Below are positions 10,230 through 20,330 of a stretch of DNA of 64,000 nucleotides, piece by piece (position 1 is the stretch's first letter; each line of letters starts with the position of its first letter). Under the pieces are notes generated by a model. That model searched no databases, was not told where the DNA came from, and was given only the letters and a program-made list of their open reading frames with translations. The position numbers were made by a program, and so were the translations under genes. This DNA is from an uncultured Pseudomonadota bacterium (GTDB lineage: Bacteria; Pseudomonadota; Gammaproteobacteria; Ga0077536): assembly GCA_903825645.1 (NCBI GenBank), contig CAIKBL010000038.1, positions 22,837-86,836 on the forward strand, read 5' to 3'.

Positions 10230-11528
10230 GTGAAGCCTCGCATCACCAAATTGCGATTTTCTATTACCGCCTTGGCTGCCGCCTGTGCGCTGGCAGCGGT
10301 TCTCACCCTGGTGATCCACGAACGCGGCCAGCTCCCCGAAACCATGCCGCTCAACCTCACCTATGAGGAACTCACCGGAAGCGTGTTCACGCCACCTAGG
10401 GGCGATCCATTACGTGCTCCGAAGGTTCGCGTTCTAAAAGTACCCGACTTCCCGGGTGCTATGGCGATATGGGGGTCTACGGGCCGTGACAGTCGCGGCC
10501 ATATCTGGTTCGGCATTTCGGCGTGTTGTGACGGTGGGAGCGCGCGCCTTTACGAATTCGTCCCGGAAAGCGACATCTGGCTTGACCATGGAGCAGTTAC
10601 TGATCAGCTCAAAGCCGCTGGCGCTTATCACCCGGGTGAGGGGCAAATCAAGATCCATTCCCGCATTGTGCTGGCGGGAGATGGGCAACTGTACTTCGTG
10701 TCAACCGATGAGGAAGGCGAGAAGGCGGATGGCTCAGTGCTGCCGCACTGGGGCAGTCACTTATGGAAAATCGATCCAGAAAGCGGCAAATGGCAGCATC
10801 TCTTGCACGTTCCCGAGGGGTTAATTGCCGTTGCGGGTGTCGGACGTTACGTTTACGCACTCGGCTACTGGAACCATATTTTGTACCAATACGACACCCA
10901 AACTAGCGCCATCCAGCGGCGCGAGATCGGGTCGGCGGGCGGCCACATTTCACGCAACCTCATCTCCGACGCTCGGGGCCACGTATTCGTGCCACGCGTC
11001 CGCCGCGCTGCCGATGGATCCCTTTCGGCGGCGTTGGTCGAGCTGGATAATGACCTCAACGAACGCGCCACTACCCCGCTGGACGGCTATCTCGGCAAGG
11101 GAACCCTAGAAGGCAATGAGGGTATTACTGGATTGGCCTATCTCCGCAACGGTCGGATCGTGTTCCTGACCTCGCGCGGATTTCTGTATGCGCTGGACTC
11201 AATTGATCCCTCAGCGCCAGACCAGCCGCGTACCGTACAACGCCTGGGCTGGATGCATCCTGAAGGCGAGGGACGCGTCGCATCTCTGTTCTCGCTGGGC
11301 GATAATGCTAACATTGCGGCGATTTTCGACGGACAGCGTAGCTACGAATGGGTCGTGATGAATCTGCGCGTCGGAATGTCTGCGGCATTCCCGATGGACA
11401 TCTCCGACCTAAAGGATGTGCTTCTTTACGGCTCGATCACTCGCGACAACAGAGGACGCGCCTATGCCGTCGGCTGGCATTCGATTCCTCGGGGCAAGGG
11501 GCCCTTGGTATTACAGATAGAGCCTTAA
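10230..11528 (+). CDS. Secreted/anchored beta-propeller-like protein of unknown function
   Basis: 432 aa, GTG start; N-terminal hydrophobic segment, then repeated blade-like patterns (GHIWFGISA, LYFVSTDEEG, RYVYALGYWNHILYQYD, GHVFVPRVRR). Confidence 0.6.
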   Translation: MKPRITKLRFSITALAAACALAAVLTLVIHERGQLPETMPLNLTYEELTGSVFTPPRGDPLRAPKVRVLKVPDFPGAMAIWGSTGRDSRGHIWFGISACCDGGSARLYEFVPESDIWLDHGAVTDQLKAAGAYHPGEGQIKIHSRIVLAGDGQLYFVSTDEEGEKADGSVLPHWGSHLWKIDPESGKWQHLLHVPEGLIAVAGVGRYVYALGYWNHILYQYDTQTSAIQRREIGSAGGHISRNLISDARGHVFVPRVRRAADGSLSAALVELDNDLNERATTPLDGYLGKGTLEGNEGITGLAYLRNGRIVFLTSRGFLYALDSIDPSAPDQPRTVQRLGWMHPEGEGRVASLFSLGDNANIAAIFDGQRSYEWVVMNLRVGMSAAFPMDISDLKDVLLYGSITRDNRGRAYAVGWHSIPRGKGPLVLQIEP

Positions 11529-11657
11529 GCCGATCGCTGCACTGCAGTCTCCCCCGGGCAAAGGCCGAGAATTAGTGTGCCACGCCGACCGCCTCGAGGC
11601 GCAGAGGGCTCTTATGCCTACGCGAAAATCAGTCCACCGAGACCAAGTAGTTCCTCG

Positions 11658-14600
11658 TTAAGTGCCTCGATAGTGTCGATTTCCTCTACCCGTGTTAGCC
11701 GATATTTTCAGCGGTCGGACCTGGATAGCCATAATGATGAGAAGACAAAACATAAACGCTATCTTAGGCGAGTCCAGTATGCTGTCAGTGATCCCAACCA
11801 CCAGACAACCCGCGAGAGAGGCCCGAAGAATGACGGACATCGGGTTATTTCGCGCTCTTCGAAGCCGATGAAACGCGTAGGCACACAACGCCATAAAGGT
11901 TAACAAGCACAACCAACCCTGTTCGACGAGGAGATGCACCCACAAGCTTTTAGCATGCCAGTGGACATGAAGGTCGTTGGTAAAAAACCACCTGTCATGG
12001 CCTGCAACGAAATTGCCATTTTCCAAAACCTCACGCCCATCGCGATCTCTCATCGACAACGTCCTCAAGAAAACAGGTCCGACGTTACCACTGTCGGACG
12101 CTATTGAGAAATAGAGCGGCTTTTGCACGGTCTTCAGCGTCGTCAAGTCAAGTTTATCCGTAATTTCCTGCCACTGGCCGGGTATCGGCCCGGAGTGGAA
12201 AGAAGCAGAGACACAGTCGATCGAATAAAGAATACTTTGCGTGCAGATGCTGATCGAACCCCCTTGGTCTACGTTCGGCGACATAAGGGCCAGTCGTAAT
12301 CGATAGGTGGCCGCGCGCATATTCGGCAAACGCTGCAGCAGAAATGTGGGTGTGCCCACACCAAACTGAAGCGCGCGCTCCCCATCCAAATCGACGACCT
12401 GATAGGTCGCGGGTGTCTTTCTAGGATCCTGATTGAGCAATCTTAACTTCGGATAGCTTCCTGTCCCGGCCCCAAATAGCGTGTTAGTAATACCTGGAGG
12501 GCGCAAGTGAAGGGAGTACTCCCACTGCGTAAGCCGATCCTGAAAATCGTTGCCCAATACTGCCCAGCGTGAGCGTGCAAACTCAGACGACCTCGTCACA
12601 GAGACCATGCCGGTTACGAGCGCCAACAACCCCAAAAAAAGAAATATACGGCGTCGTACCCCCCCGGCATGTTTGTCGAGAGCCAAAACGATAATAAGGA
12701 TCGAGACGGCGATGGCAGCCGCATCGATCCGAGAGAAGGTCAGAATTAAAACAAAAAATCCGCTGGCGAACAAACTCACCCCTAAAATTCCCGCACGCCA
12801 TCCTCGCCACACGAGGAACAAGCCCGTAATGAAGGGGAGACTCATCACAAGATAAGCGTCAATACTGCCACCGCCTACGTTCATCTCATTGAAGTTGGCC
12901 ATTGCCCTAAAATCCTTGGCCAAATCAAAAAGTCCGACAAAGTTATGTCGTTCCAGTATCGCCGCCAAGGTAGTCCCCGCGAGCCCTATCAATACCCCCG
13001 GCAACCACCATGTTGCGATCCGCCTTCGATCTGCGAATGCAGGCGCGAGTACCGGCGTCAAAATAAAGGCCCACAGCACCCCCTTGCCCACCCGAAGGGC
13101 GTTGTACGGACTGTAGAAGCTTGAAAAAGAATTCACTTCTAGGGAAGGGAAAGGCCAAGCGCCTCGTGCGATTCCAATACCGAAAAGAAAGACGAATCCA
13201 TACCAGAGATTACGGCCTGCCTTAGGAAGGGCTGTCCCGTCGCCTGTAAGTTCTGCGACAGCACCCGGTTTGATCAGTAGCACAGCGAGCGTCAGCGTCA
13301 GAAGCAAATCAAACTCCGTCCAAAAGAATCGCCCTGTGCGGTCTGCCAAATCGACCAGCGGCAAACAAATCGGGATCATCAAAAGGCACGCCGCTGGGCG
13401 CCACCAGAGGATGATGGCGTAAGCGATGAGCCCGACTCCAAGGAGGGGTTTGTAAATTGGGAAACTGGCAACGCTAACCAACGCCACCACCGACAATCCC
13501 AGCCCGAGAATAATCCGCAGTGGATTGGATGATGGGCGTGCCGCTGCCTCTACGGTTGCCAACACTTGCGTTTCGGGCAACGCTTCCGCAGCGTGAACAT
13601 TATCCCCCATGACCGCCAAGACGGCGGCGGCCAGATAGGCGCTGCCCGCCGCGAGAAAAACGTTGGTCGGATCCGGATTCTTGCCCACTACAAAAAGCTT
13701 GGCGGCCTCAAGGCACGCCGAGATCAGCAACGCAAGTAATGCCGGGTTCCACTCGGAGTATCTTGTGCTTCCTTGGACTTTCCGCCATAGCCAAAATCCA
13801 GCCCCTATTGGCGAAAACATGCCGAAAACGCTGAGAACGCTTGCAACAGCGTGTGTCTCAGTCGTGTAGTAATGATAATAAAATGGCATGAATCTGACCG
13901 AATCGAGCTTGACTAATGCCTCCGTCAGGCTCACCCAGTGGCTGATCAATCCGTTCAAATCGCTAATCACGATCAGGTAGGGGATGAAAACAACAAGCAG
14001 TCCCGTACTGGTCCAAGACGGCAGCTTGACCCCCTGCGTTAAGATGGCTCGGGTACTCCACCAGCCCAGTGCCATCCCGACCATTCGACTGAGCACGGAA
14101 GCCCCTTGACTCACACCGCTGGCGAGAAAAAGTTGGGTGATTTCGATGCTGATGCCAAGTAGCGCGCCGATAGCCACCGCCCCAAGCCAACCTTTGCGGC
14201 GCGGCCATCCCTGGAGCACCCACAGCCCCCCCAATGGGGCCGTCGAAAGACCTTCTCCGATGATCAGTGCCAATCTTCTGATTGGCTCTGACCAGAAACC
14301 TGGCGTGGTCAACCAACCAAAGTTTCCGCCCGCCAATTTTTCGGAGAATTCGGCGGTTGAGACCACAAAATCAAAGGGAAAAATGGCAAGCGTTAAATAT
14401 CCCGCTGCGTACAAGCCGAGACCCACAACGATCGCCTTCAGCCCCCTGTTCTTCAGCGCACTTTGCCAGTTGCCCATAAAGGGTTTGACCGACAACCACA
14501 TCGCAATACCGATTCCGGTTCCCAGCGTTTCCGCCACCAAGTCGTTAATCGAGACGGTTCTAGGAGGATCAAATTGCTGAAAATATTCCACCGCGAATGC

Positions 14601-14924
14601 AGTAAAAATCGAGATTGTGGCCGAGAACAAGACCGCCAATACAGACCGTAGCCCGATTTTATTAGTTCTGTCCAAAACGGAGCAAAGTCCCGCTGAGAGC
14701 GGTATGTAGAGCAGGATATTGGCGATCCAGTCTGCTCTGGACCCCATGCCCAGATCGAGGTTTTGAATGTGTTGAAAATTCGCCCACCCGGCCTCGAAGT
14801 CGATTGGCTTGAAATCGAAAGGAACCAGACTGCCGTAAATGACGAATGCCCAGTAAAACGCCGTGAGCGCCTCGCTTGACGGCAAAATATCGCGCGTAAC
14901 TACCGTATTTTGTTCACTTTTCAC
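11658..14924 (-). CDS. VanZ-like / O-antigen ligase (polymerase) fusion membrane protein
   Basis: 1088 aa; two N-terminal VanZ-like modules (YGSLVPFDFKP...DWIANILLYIPLSAGL...EYFQQFDPPRTVSINDLVAETLG; second around LAIFPFDFVVS...EITQLFLASGVSQGASVLSRMVG) and a C-terminal multi-TM Wzy/WaaL-like domain. Confidence 0.75.
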   Translation of the reverse strand: MKSEQNTVVTRDILPSSEALTAFYWAFVIYGSLVPFDFKPIDFEAGWANFQHIQNLDLGMGSRADWIANILLYIPLSAGLCSVLDRTNKIGLRSVLAVLFSATISIFTAFAVEYFQQFDPPRTVSINDLVAETLGTGIGIAMWLSVKPFMGNWQSALKNRGLKAIVVGLGLYAAGYLTLAIFPFDFVVSTAEFSEKLAGGNFGWLTTPGFWSEPIRRLALIIGEGLSTAPLGGLWVLQGWPRRKGWLGAVAIGALLGISIEITQLFLASGVSQGASVLSRMVGMALGWWSTRAILTQGVKLPSWTSTGLLVVFIPYLIVISDLNGLISHWVSLTEALVKLDSVRFMPFYYHYYTTETHAVASVLSVFGMFSPIGAGFWLWRKVQGSTRYSEWNPALLALLISACLEAAKLFVVGKNPDPTNVFLAAGSAYLAAAVLAVMGDNVHAAEALPETQVLATVEAAARPSSNPLRIILGLGLSVVALVSVASFPIYKPLLGVGLIAYAIILWWRPAACLLMIPICLPLVDLADRTGRFFWTEFDLLLTLTLAVLLIKPGAVAELTGDGTALPKAGRNLWYGFVFLFGIGIARGAWPFPSLEVNSFSSFYSPYNALRVGKGVLWAFILTPVLAPAFADRRRIATWWLPGVLIGLAGTTLAAILERHNFVGLFDLAKDFRAMANFNEMNVGGGSIDAYLVMSLPFITGLFLVWRGWRAGILGVSLFASGFFVLILTFSRIDAAAIAVSILIIVLALDKHAGGVRRRIFLFLGLLALVTGMVSVTRSSEFARSRWAVLGNDFQDRLTQWEYSLHLRPPGITNTLFGAGTGSYPKLRLLNQDPRKTPATYQVVDLDGERALQFGVGTPTFLLQRLPNMRAATYRLRLALMSPNVDQGGSISICTQSILYSIDCVSASFHSGPIPGQWQEITDKLDLTTLKTVQKPLYFSIASDSGNVGPVFLRTLSMRDRDGREVLENGNFVAGHDRWFFTNDLHVHWHAKSLWVHLLVEQGWLCLLTFMALCAYAFHRLRRARNNPMSVILRASLAGCLVVGITDSILDSPKIAFMFCLLIIMAIQVRPLKISANTGRGNRHYRGT

Positions 14925-15635
14925 TGTGCATCCGCTGTGCCTATCCGACTATCCGTGATGGGTTGAGTCTATTAAGTCTTCGCGCGATCACTTTCCGCTA
15001 TTCACCACAGCAACTGTCGGCATCATGGGAAAAGTCTGTAGACAAAGAACTCCAGAAACCATTTTAGTCGATGGCATTTGTACGGTATCCGTGTGGTGTG
15101 CGTTATTTCCCGGTAGGCAGCGAAATAAAAATTTCGCCCACCCTAAGTCAAGAAACTGCCGGTCAGAACCACGCGTCTAATGCGACATGAACGGCCGAAC
15201 TGGTACATGCCTGTCGACTACTCCGTTGCCGGGCTTGTTGCAAAAGCCGCTTTGCGACAATTTTCGTGTCTGCCGAAATTCCGGGTAAATCACCTCGCTT
15301 GAGATTTTTTTCGGAGATCTCACCACCCTCGCGGCCACGCAGTTTTGAACTTGTACCAGACCTACGGCCGGCGCTGCCAATCACGCTTGGACACCGCAAC
15401 CAAAAAAGCTAGCGTCAAACAGCCCTCCATCGACAACGGGCAGACCGTTACGCCGGCCGACCGCCTCCCGCCCAATTTTAAGCTTTTGCTCCGTCATGAA
15501 TAGCCGAGATTCGCAGCTCGGTAAGCGCCCCGAAAGCACCGACTGGACCAAGCTCAGCTCGCGCTTCAATCAGGTATCACGGGCGAGTGCGTCTACATGC
15601 CGTTCATTTCAGTCCAGCTAGCCGTAAGTTCTGGG

Positions 15636-16103
15636 TTAAAATCCAACTGCGCTACCCGAGACGTGACCTGTGCTTTGCAGGTCTTCCGTCAGACTATGAA
15701 GCAGCCGACCCACTACACTCTTACCAAATGTCATGTTCGGCACTTCCTTTTCAAGCCCCGCGAGATTTTTGGGAGCCCCTTCACCAACAACGATTGCGCC
15801 CACCATTCCGGCAGTCATGTGCGGATTACATCGATAAAGGTAGACGCCCTCCTGAATAAGTCTCACGGTGAAACCGTCCTCACCCATTTGGGCTTTCCAT
15901 GGGGCTGCCCCCGCGGGTAGCATGCCGGGGATAGTTTCAGTGTCATGGCCGGCCATCTGCGCCCATTTCACGGTGTCTCCAGGCTGGACATAGAGGATCT
16001 GCGGCGCCCAACTGGTCACCACAGCGTTGATAGTGTATTCAGCTGCGCTCACGCTTGAGCCCACCAAGAGCAGGAGCGCCACCCATCCTCGACTCAACGT
16101 CAT
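15636..16103 (-). CDS. Pseudoazurin-like cupredoxin (type I copper protein)
   Basis: 155 aa with signal peptide; ligand set His (AGHDTE) and CNPHMTAGM (Cys, +3 His, +8 Met) as in pseudoazurin. Confidence 0.83.
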   Translation of the reverse strand: MTLSRGWVALLLLVGSSVSAAEYTINAVVTSWAPQILYVQPGDTVKWAQMAGHDTETIPGMLPAGAAPWKAQMGEDGFTVRLIQEGVYLYRCNPHMTAGMVGAIVVGEGAPKNLAGLEKEVPNMTFGKSVVGRLLHSLTEDLQSTGHVSGSAVGF

Positions 16104-16231
16104 CTTTATCTCTCTACACTTTTCGTAAAAATCATGCGCAGGTCGACGAGTAACCGCCTCGATAGCTTTTCATCAACGCGCCTGAGATCCGGCTCACCTC
16201 GTCGCTCTGCGTATCGCAGCAGGCGTGGTGC

Positions 16232-18073
16232 CTACGGCAGACTGAATACGCTCAGCACGCCACCCGCCCGGGTGAATCGTCCCAAATTCTTGTAGACCTC
16301 TCCGGCCCCAATCCGATCCGAACCATGCGCCGAGTCGGGACCAACCAAGGGGTCACCAAGTCCCGACAAAACGCCCACATATTGCTTGCCTCTGTGGCCC
16401 CAAGTATTCACCGTCCCAACGATACCGGAGGGTGTCTTGAACTGCCACAGTAACTTGCCGGTATTGGCATCGATAGCTTTAAGATATCCCTCAAGTGTTC
16501 CGTAAAACACGAGATCTCCTGCCGTAGCCAGTGCGCCGCTCGCAATAGGGAAACGTTCTGGGAGAGACCACTTAATTTTCCCACGCGTGGGATCCCAAGC
16601 AATAAAATTGCCGAAATTGTCGTCCTCTGCGTTATTGGCGAACATCGTTCCGGGCGACACGCTTCCCGCTGGAAACAGGCTTGCTTTCATAAGCCGGTTC
16701 GCAGGCTGGTCGCCCAACGTTTCGGTTTGAAGTACAGCGCCTACATTCATGCAAGCGTGTACCGTCGGCACATAGAACAACCCGGTTTTCGGGCTGTACG
16801 AGGCAGGTCCGTTACCTTTCGCGCCCAGCGATGACGGGCAGACGTCACGGGCTCCCGTATTGTTACTTTTGTGTGTCACGCTATATCGCGACACGACCAG
16901 CGGTCGACCCGTTTTCACGTCAATATGGGTAGCCCAGTTGACGGTCGGATCAAATTTATCGGCAAGCAGAAGCGCGCCATCGGTGCGATCTAGCGTATAA
17001 CTAAACCCGTTCTTATCAAAATGGACCAGCGCTTTGCGCACGCTACCCTTTATATTGATATCCGCCAAGATCACTTCCCCCGAGGCGCCATAATGCCACG
17101 CGTCATTTGGCGTCACCTGATAGATCCATTTGGTAAGCCCAGTGTCGACGTCGCGGGCGAAAATGGCACTCGACCATTTCTTGTCACCCGACTTGGCAAG
17201 CGATTTGCCATCAGCGGGGCTCCCCGTCCCATAGAGCAGGAGATTCTCGGCCCGATCGAAGGAAAACCAAGTCGGGGGTGCACCGCCACCGGATCTCCCC
17301 TGCTCAGCCGTTCCGCTCTGCAACGAAGAATCCACGCCCACAGGCTCGCCGAGGGATAGTGTTTTCGCCGGATCGACGAGCAGGTCACTGTCAGGACCGG
17401 TATCGTAAGCGCGCCACGCCCGCTTGCCGTCCTTTAGATCGTAAGCATCGACCCAGCCCCGCCCGTCACTGTCCGTCCCAGTGGCGATGACTTTATCCTT
17501 TACGACGTGGGGCGTATTCGTACTGGCCTGCCACTTGCCATCCGCATCACGGACCGACCACACGATGGTGCCATCCCTAACGTTGAGTGCCACAAGCGCG
17601 GTATTGCTCTGCTGAAGCAGGATCTTGCCCGCACCGTAAGCGAGTCCTCGACTAGGCGCCCCACAGCAGATTGCTAATTTCTGAGCCTCCGGGTTCGGCG
17701 GGGGCGCGTATTCCCAGAGCACTTCTTGGGAGTCGAGATTGATCGCAAAAACACGATCGCCCACAGCGCGGATGAGAAGCGTGTCACCATTGAGTCCAGT
17801 GGCCGCAGCGGGGAGAACCAAAGATCCCCCCTCATGCTCACCTAATACGCCGGTCGCGAACGTCCAGGCGGTTTTAATTTTTTGCACGTTGGTGGCATTA
17901 ATCTGGTTAAGTTCAGAATAGCGCCAGTTCCAATAGTTACCGCCGGGATACGCCCATGCATTTGGATCCTGCATCAACCGCTCAAGTTCCATATCGGCGG
18001 TAGCGGTAGCTGACATCAGCATAACTGACGCCGCGGCAGCCCATGCAATCCCCCGGCACAACCACTTGTTCAT
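16232..18073 (-). CDS. PQQ-dependent alcohol dehydrogenase-like beta-propeller protein
   Basis: 613 aa with signal peptide; vicinal CC (LAICCGAPSRG), PQQ propeller motifs (GKLLWQFKTPSGIVGTVNTW, WDPTRGKIKWSL), no CxxCH haem motif. Confidence 0.87.
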   Translation of the reverse strand: MNKWLCRGIAWAAAASVMLMSATATADMELERLMQDPNAWAYPGGNYWNWRYSELNQINATNVQKIKTAWTFATGVLGEHEGGSLVLPAAATGLNGDTLLIRAVGDRVFAINLDSQEVLWEYAPPPNPEAQKLAICCGAPSRGLAYGAGKILLQQSNTALVALNVRDGTIVWSVRDADGKWQASTNTPHVVKDKVIATGTDSDGRGWVDAYDLKDGKRAWRAYDTGPDSDLLVDPAKTLSLGEPVGVDSSLQSGTAEQGRSGGGAPPTWFSFDRAENLLLYGTGSPADGKSLAKSGDKKWSSAIFARDVDTGLTKWIYQVTPNDAWHYGASGEVILADINIKGSVRKALVHFDKNGFSYTLDRTDGALLLADKFDPTVNWATHIDVKTGRPLVVSRYSVTHKSNNTGARDVCPSSLGAKGNGPASYSPKTGLFYVPTVHACMNVGAVLQTETLGDQPANRLMKASLFPAGSVSPGTMFANNAEDDNFGNFIAWDPTRGKIKWSLPERFPIASGALATAGDLVFYGTLEGYLKAIDANTGKLLWQFKTPSGIVGTVNTWGHRGKQYVGVLSGLGDPLVGPDSAHGSDRIGAGEVYKNLGRFTRAGGVLSVFSLP

Positions 18074-18561
18074 GATGGCTCCTCATTCCTGTGTAATCGA
18101 AGGTATTGGGCGTTTTGTCACGTCGGCAGGCCACCGACTCGGGATGTTGCCGTCCTCGTGGGAAAGCGAGTGAAAGGTGCCCTGATGGGGAAAACCACCA
18201 CACTTTTTCCGAAATAGCCGCTTCTTTGCAACCAGCTCCGTTGCGTGGCGCCGCAAGATTATAGGTGCTGGGACGCTTCGAGTAACGCCGCCCGGCAGAC
18301 CCTTTGCGAGAAAAATCACGCCAGATGACCGCCACCCAACTCGCACGCTAACATGCTTCTCAATTCAGGAAGTCTTGGTTTTAAAGGCCGCTTTTCGGTC
18401 GACAAATTGCATCGTTCGGAAAGCCTCTTGGATTTACCGGATTTCGCGTGGGGTTAGACGCTTTATTGTTGTGTGGTTCTGCCGCTACAGGTGCGCATGG
18501 GCACGCCTGCCGGCGAAGTTCTGGGCCGCGCCGCGCTTTAGTCAAGAATGGAAATGAAATA

Positions 18562-19569
18562 ATGGCCAATGTTTTAGTGACGGGCGGTGCAGGCTACATC
18601 GGGAGTCATGTCGTCAAACGTCTGGGACGCGCCGGCCATCAGGTGGTGACACTCGACAACCTGTCGAAAGGCAATCGTAATGCCGTCGTGTACGGAAAAT
18701 TAATCATCGGCGACACCGGCGACGCCGAACTTGTGTCTCAAATCCTGCACGAGCATGAGATCGATACCGTTATGCACTTCGCAGCGTGGACTATTGTACC
18801 GGAATCGGTTAGTGAGCCGTTGAAATACTATAGGAACAATACCTGCAGCGCGCGCAACCTCATTGAATGTTGCGTCGAAAACCGTGTGAGCCGTTTCATT
18901 TTTTCATCAACCGCGGCTGTCTACGGTATTCCGGAAACATCGATATGTCGCGAAGACACACCGAAGGCTCCCATCAATCCCTATGGCGCGTCAAAACTGA
19001 TGGCTGAGCAGATTTTACGGGACGCTTGTGCTGCGAGCAGTATGCGATACGTTGTATTACGGTATTTCAATGTGGCCGGCTCCGATCCTGAAGCGGAAAT
19101 AGGCCAATCGACCCGTGACGCGACGTTACTGATTAAAGTCGCCTGCGAAGTCGCGACGGGAAAGCGCACCGTTCTTCAGGTTTTCGGAACGGACTATCCA
19201 ACCCGCGACGGCACCGGTATTCGCGATTACATCCACGTGTGTGATCTCGCTGATGCGCATTTAGGTGCGCTCGACTATCTGTCGCTTGACGGCCTCTCCA
19301 CTACCCTCAATTGTGGATATGGTCACGGTTATAGCGTCCGGGAAGTGATCAGTGCGGTGGAGCGTCTCACGGGGAAGGCACTACCAGTGATCTACGAGCC
19401 CCGTCGGGCCGGTGATCCCCCGGAGTTGATCGCGGATTCGGAAGCATTGCATGCTCGGTTCAATTGGCAGCCACAATTTGACGATTTAACCGAGATCGTT
19501 CGGTCTTCGCTCGAGTGGGAACGCAAAATTGCGGCAGGTGATGTGACAGAGGGTCGGGCCAACCGATGA
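18562..19569 (+). CDS. galE: UDP-glucose 4-epimerase
   Basis: MANVLVTGGAGYIGSHVVKRL Rossmann motif, SSTAAVYG, YGASKLMAEQ, RYFNVAGSDP. Start placed at 18562; the longer ORF from 18448 is not needed. Confidence 0.93.
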   Translation: MANVLVTGGAGYIGSHVVKRLGRAGHQVVTLDNLSKGNRNAVVYGKLIIGDTGDAELVSQILHEHEIDTVMHFAAWTIVPESVSEPLKYYRNNTCSARNLIECCVENRVSRFIFSSTAAVYGIPETSICREDTPKAPINPYGASKLMAEQILRDACAASSMRYVVLRYFNVAGSDPEAEIGQSTRDATLLIKVACEVATGKRTVLQVFGTDYPTRDGTGIRDYIHVCDLADAHLGALDYLSLDGLSTTLNCGYGHGYSVREVISAVERLTGKALPVIYEPRRAGDPPELIADSEALHARFNWQPQFDDLTEIVRSSLEWERKIAAGDVTEGRANR

Positions 19570-20330
19570 TGTTGCTACTACTTCGCGGCCTGATCGTGGG
19601 TCTACTACTCGCCACCTCTTTTGCTCCCTTCGCCACTGAATTGCCCGATCTCGTCGCGACCGTCCGCCCCAGCGTTGTCGGCATAGGGACCTTTGTCGCG
19701 CTTCGTAGCCCCCAGCATCAATTGTCCGGCACGGGTTTTATTGTCGGCGATGGCCACCTCGTGATCACCAATTATCATGTCGTTGCGGGCTCTGAAATGT
19801 CGCCCGAAAAAAGCGGGGACCTCGTCGTGTTCATAGGACGCGGCAGGACTCCCGATGTCCGGCGTGCCACTGTCGCCGCTGAAGACCGATTCCATGATCT
19901 GGCCGTGTTAAAGATAACCGGCCCGGCAGGCCCTAGCTTGACATTGAATGCTGCACTGGAGGTGAGAGAAGGCGGCTCAGTAGCCATCATGGGCTTCCCG
20001 ATCGGCGCTGTTCTCGGCCTCTATCCCGCCACGAATTCAGGCATCGTATCAGCGGTCAGCCCCATCGCGATTCCCCAGGGTTCCCCTCAGGCATTAACCG
20101 CCGCACAGATCCGCCGTCTTAGAGATCCCTTCGAAGTTTACCAACTGGACATCATCGCCTATCCTGGCAACAGTGGTAGTCCCGTCTTTGATGTGCGTTC
20201 GGGAACCGTGATCGGGGTAGTAAACAGTGTCCTGGCCCGAAGTGGAAAGGAAGGCTTGCTTAAGGATCCGTCTGCGATTACTTATGCGATTCCGATCCAA
20301 CATGCGTTGAAGCTATTGGAGATCCGCTGA
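19566..20330 (+). CDS. Trypsin-like (S1C) serine protease, signal peptide
   Basis: Catalytic triad contexts TNYHVVAGS, HDLAVLKI, GNSGSPVFD; N-terminal signal; start overlaps galE stop by 4 nt. Confidence 0.85.
   Translation: MMLLLLRGLIVGLLLATSFAPFATELPDLVATVRPSVVGIGTFVALRSPQHQLSGTGFIVGDGHLVITNYHVVAGSEMSPEKSGDLVVFIGRGRTPDVRRATVAAEDRFHDLAVLKITGPAGPSLTLNAALEVREGGSVAIMGFPIGAVLGLYPATNSGIVSAVSPIAIPQGSPQALTAAQIRRLRDPFEVYQLDIIAYPGNSGSPVFDVRSGTVIGVVNSVLARSGKEGLLKDPSAITYAIPIQHALKLLEIR

Noticed and set aside
11588-11600. Short CG-rich palindrome CGCCTCGAGGCG between convergent genes
   Set aside because: Short, no T-tract, expected by chance in GC-rich DNA.
15177-15569. Two abutting minus-strand ORFs in one frame separated by a single TGA (considered as a possible selenoprotein or pseudogene)
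   Set aside because: No recognisable family, no SECIS-like structure identified, and the second piece opens with TTG; not enough to support a gene or recoding claim.
18448-18561. N-terminal extension of the galE ORF
   Set aside because: The Rossmann fold starts at MANVLVTGGAGYIG; the extension has no family support.
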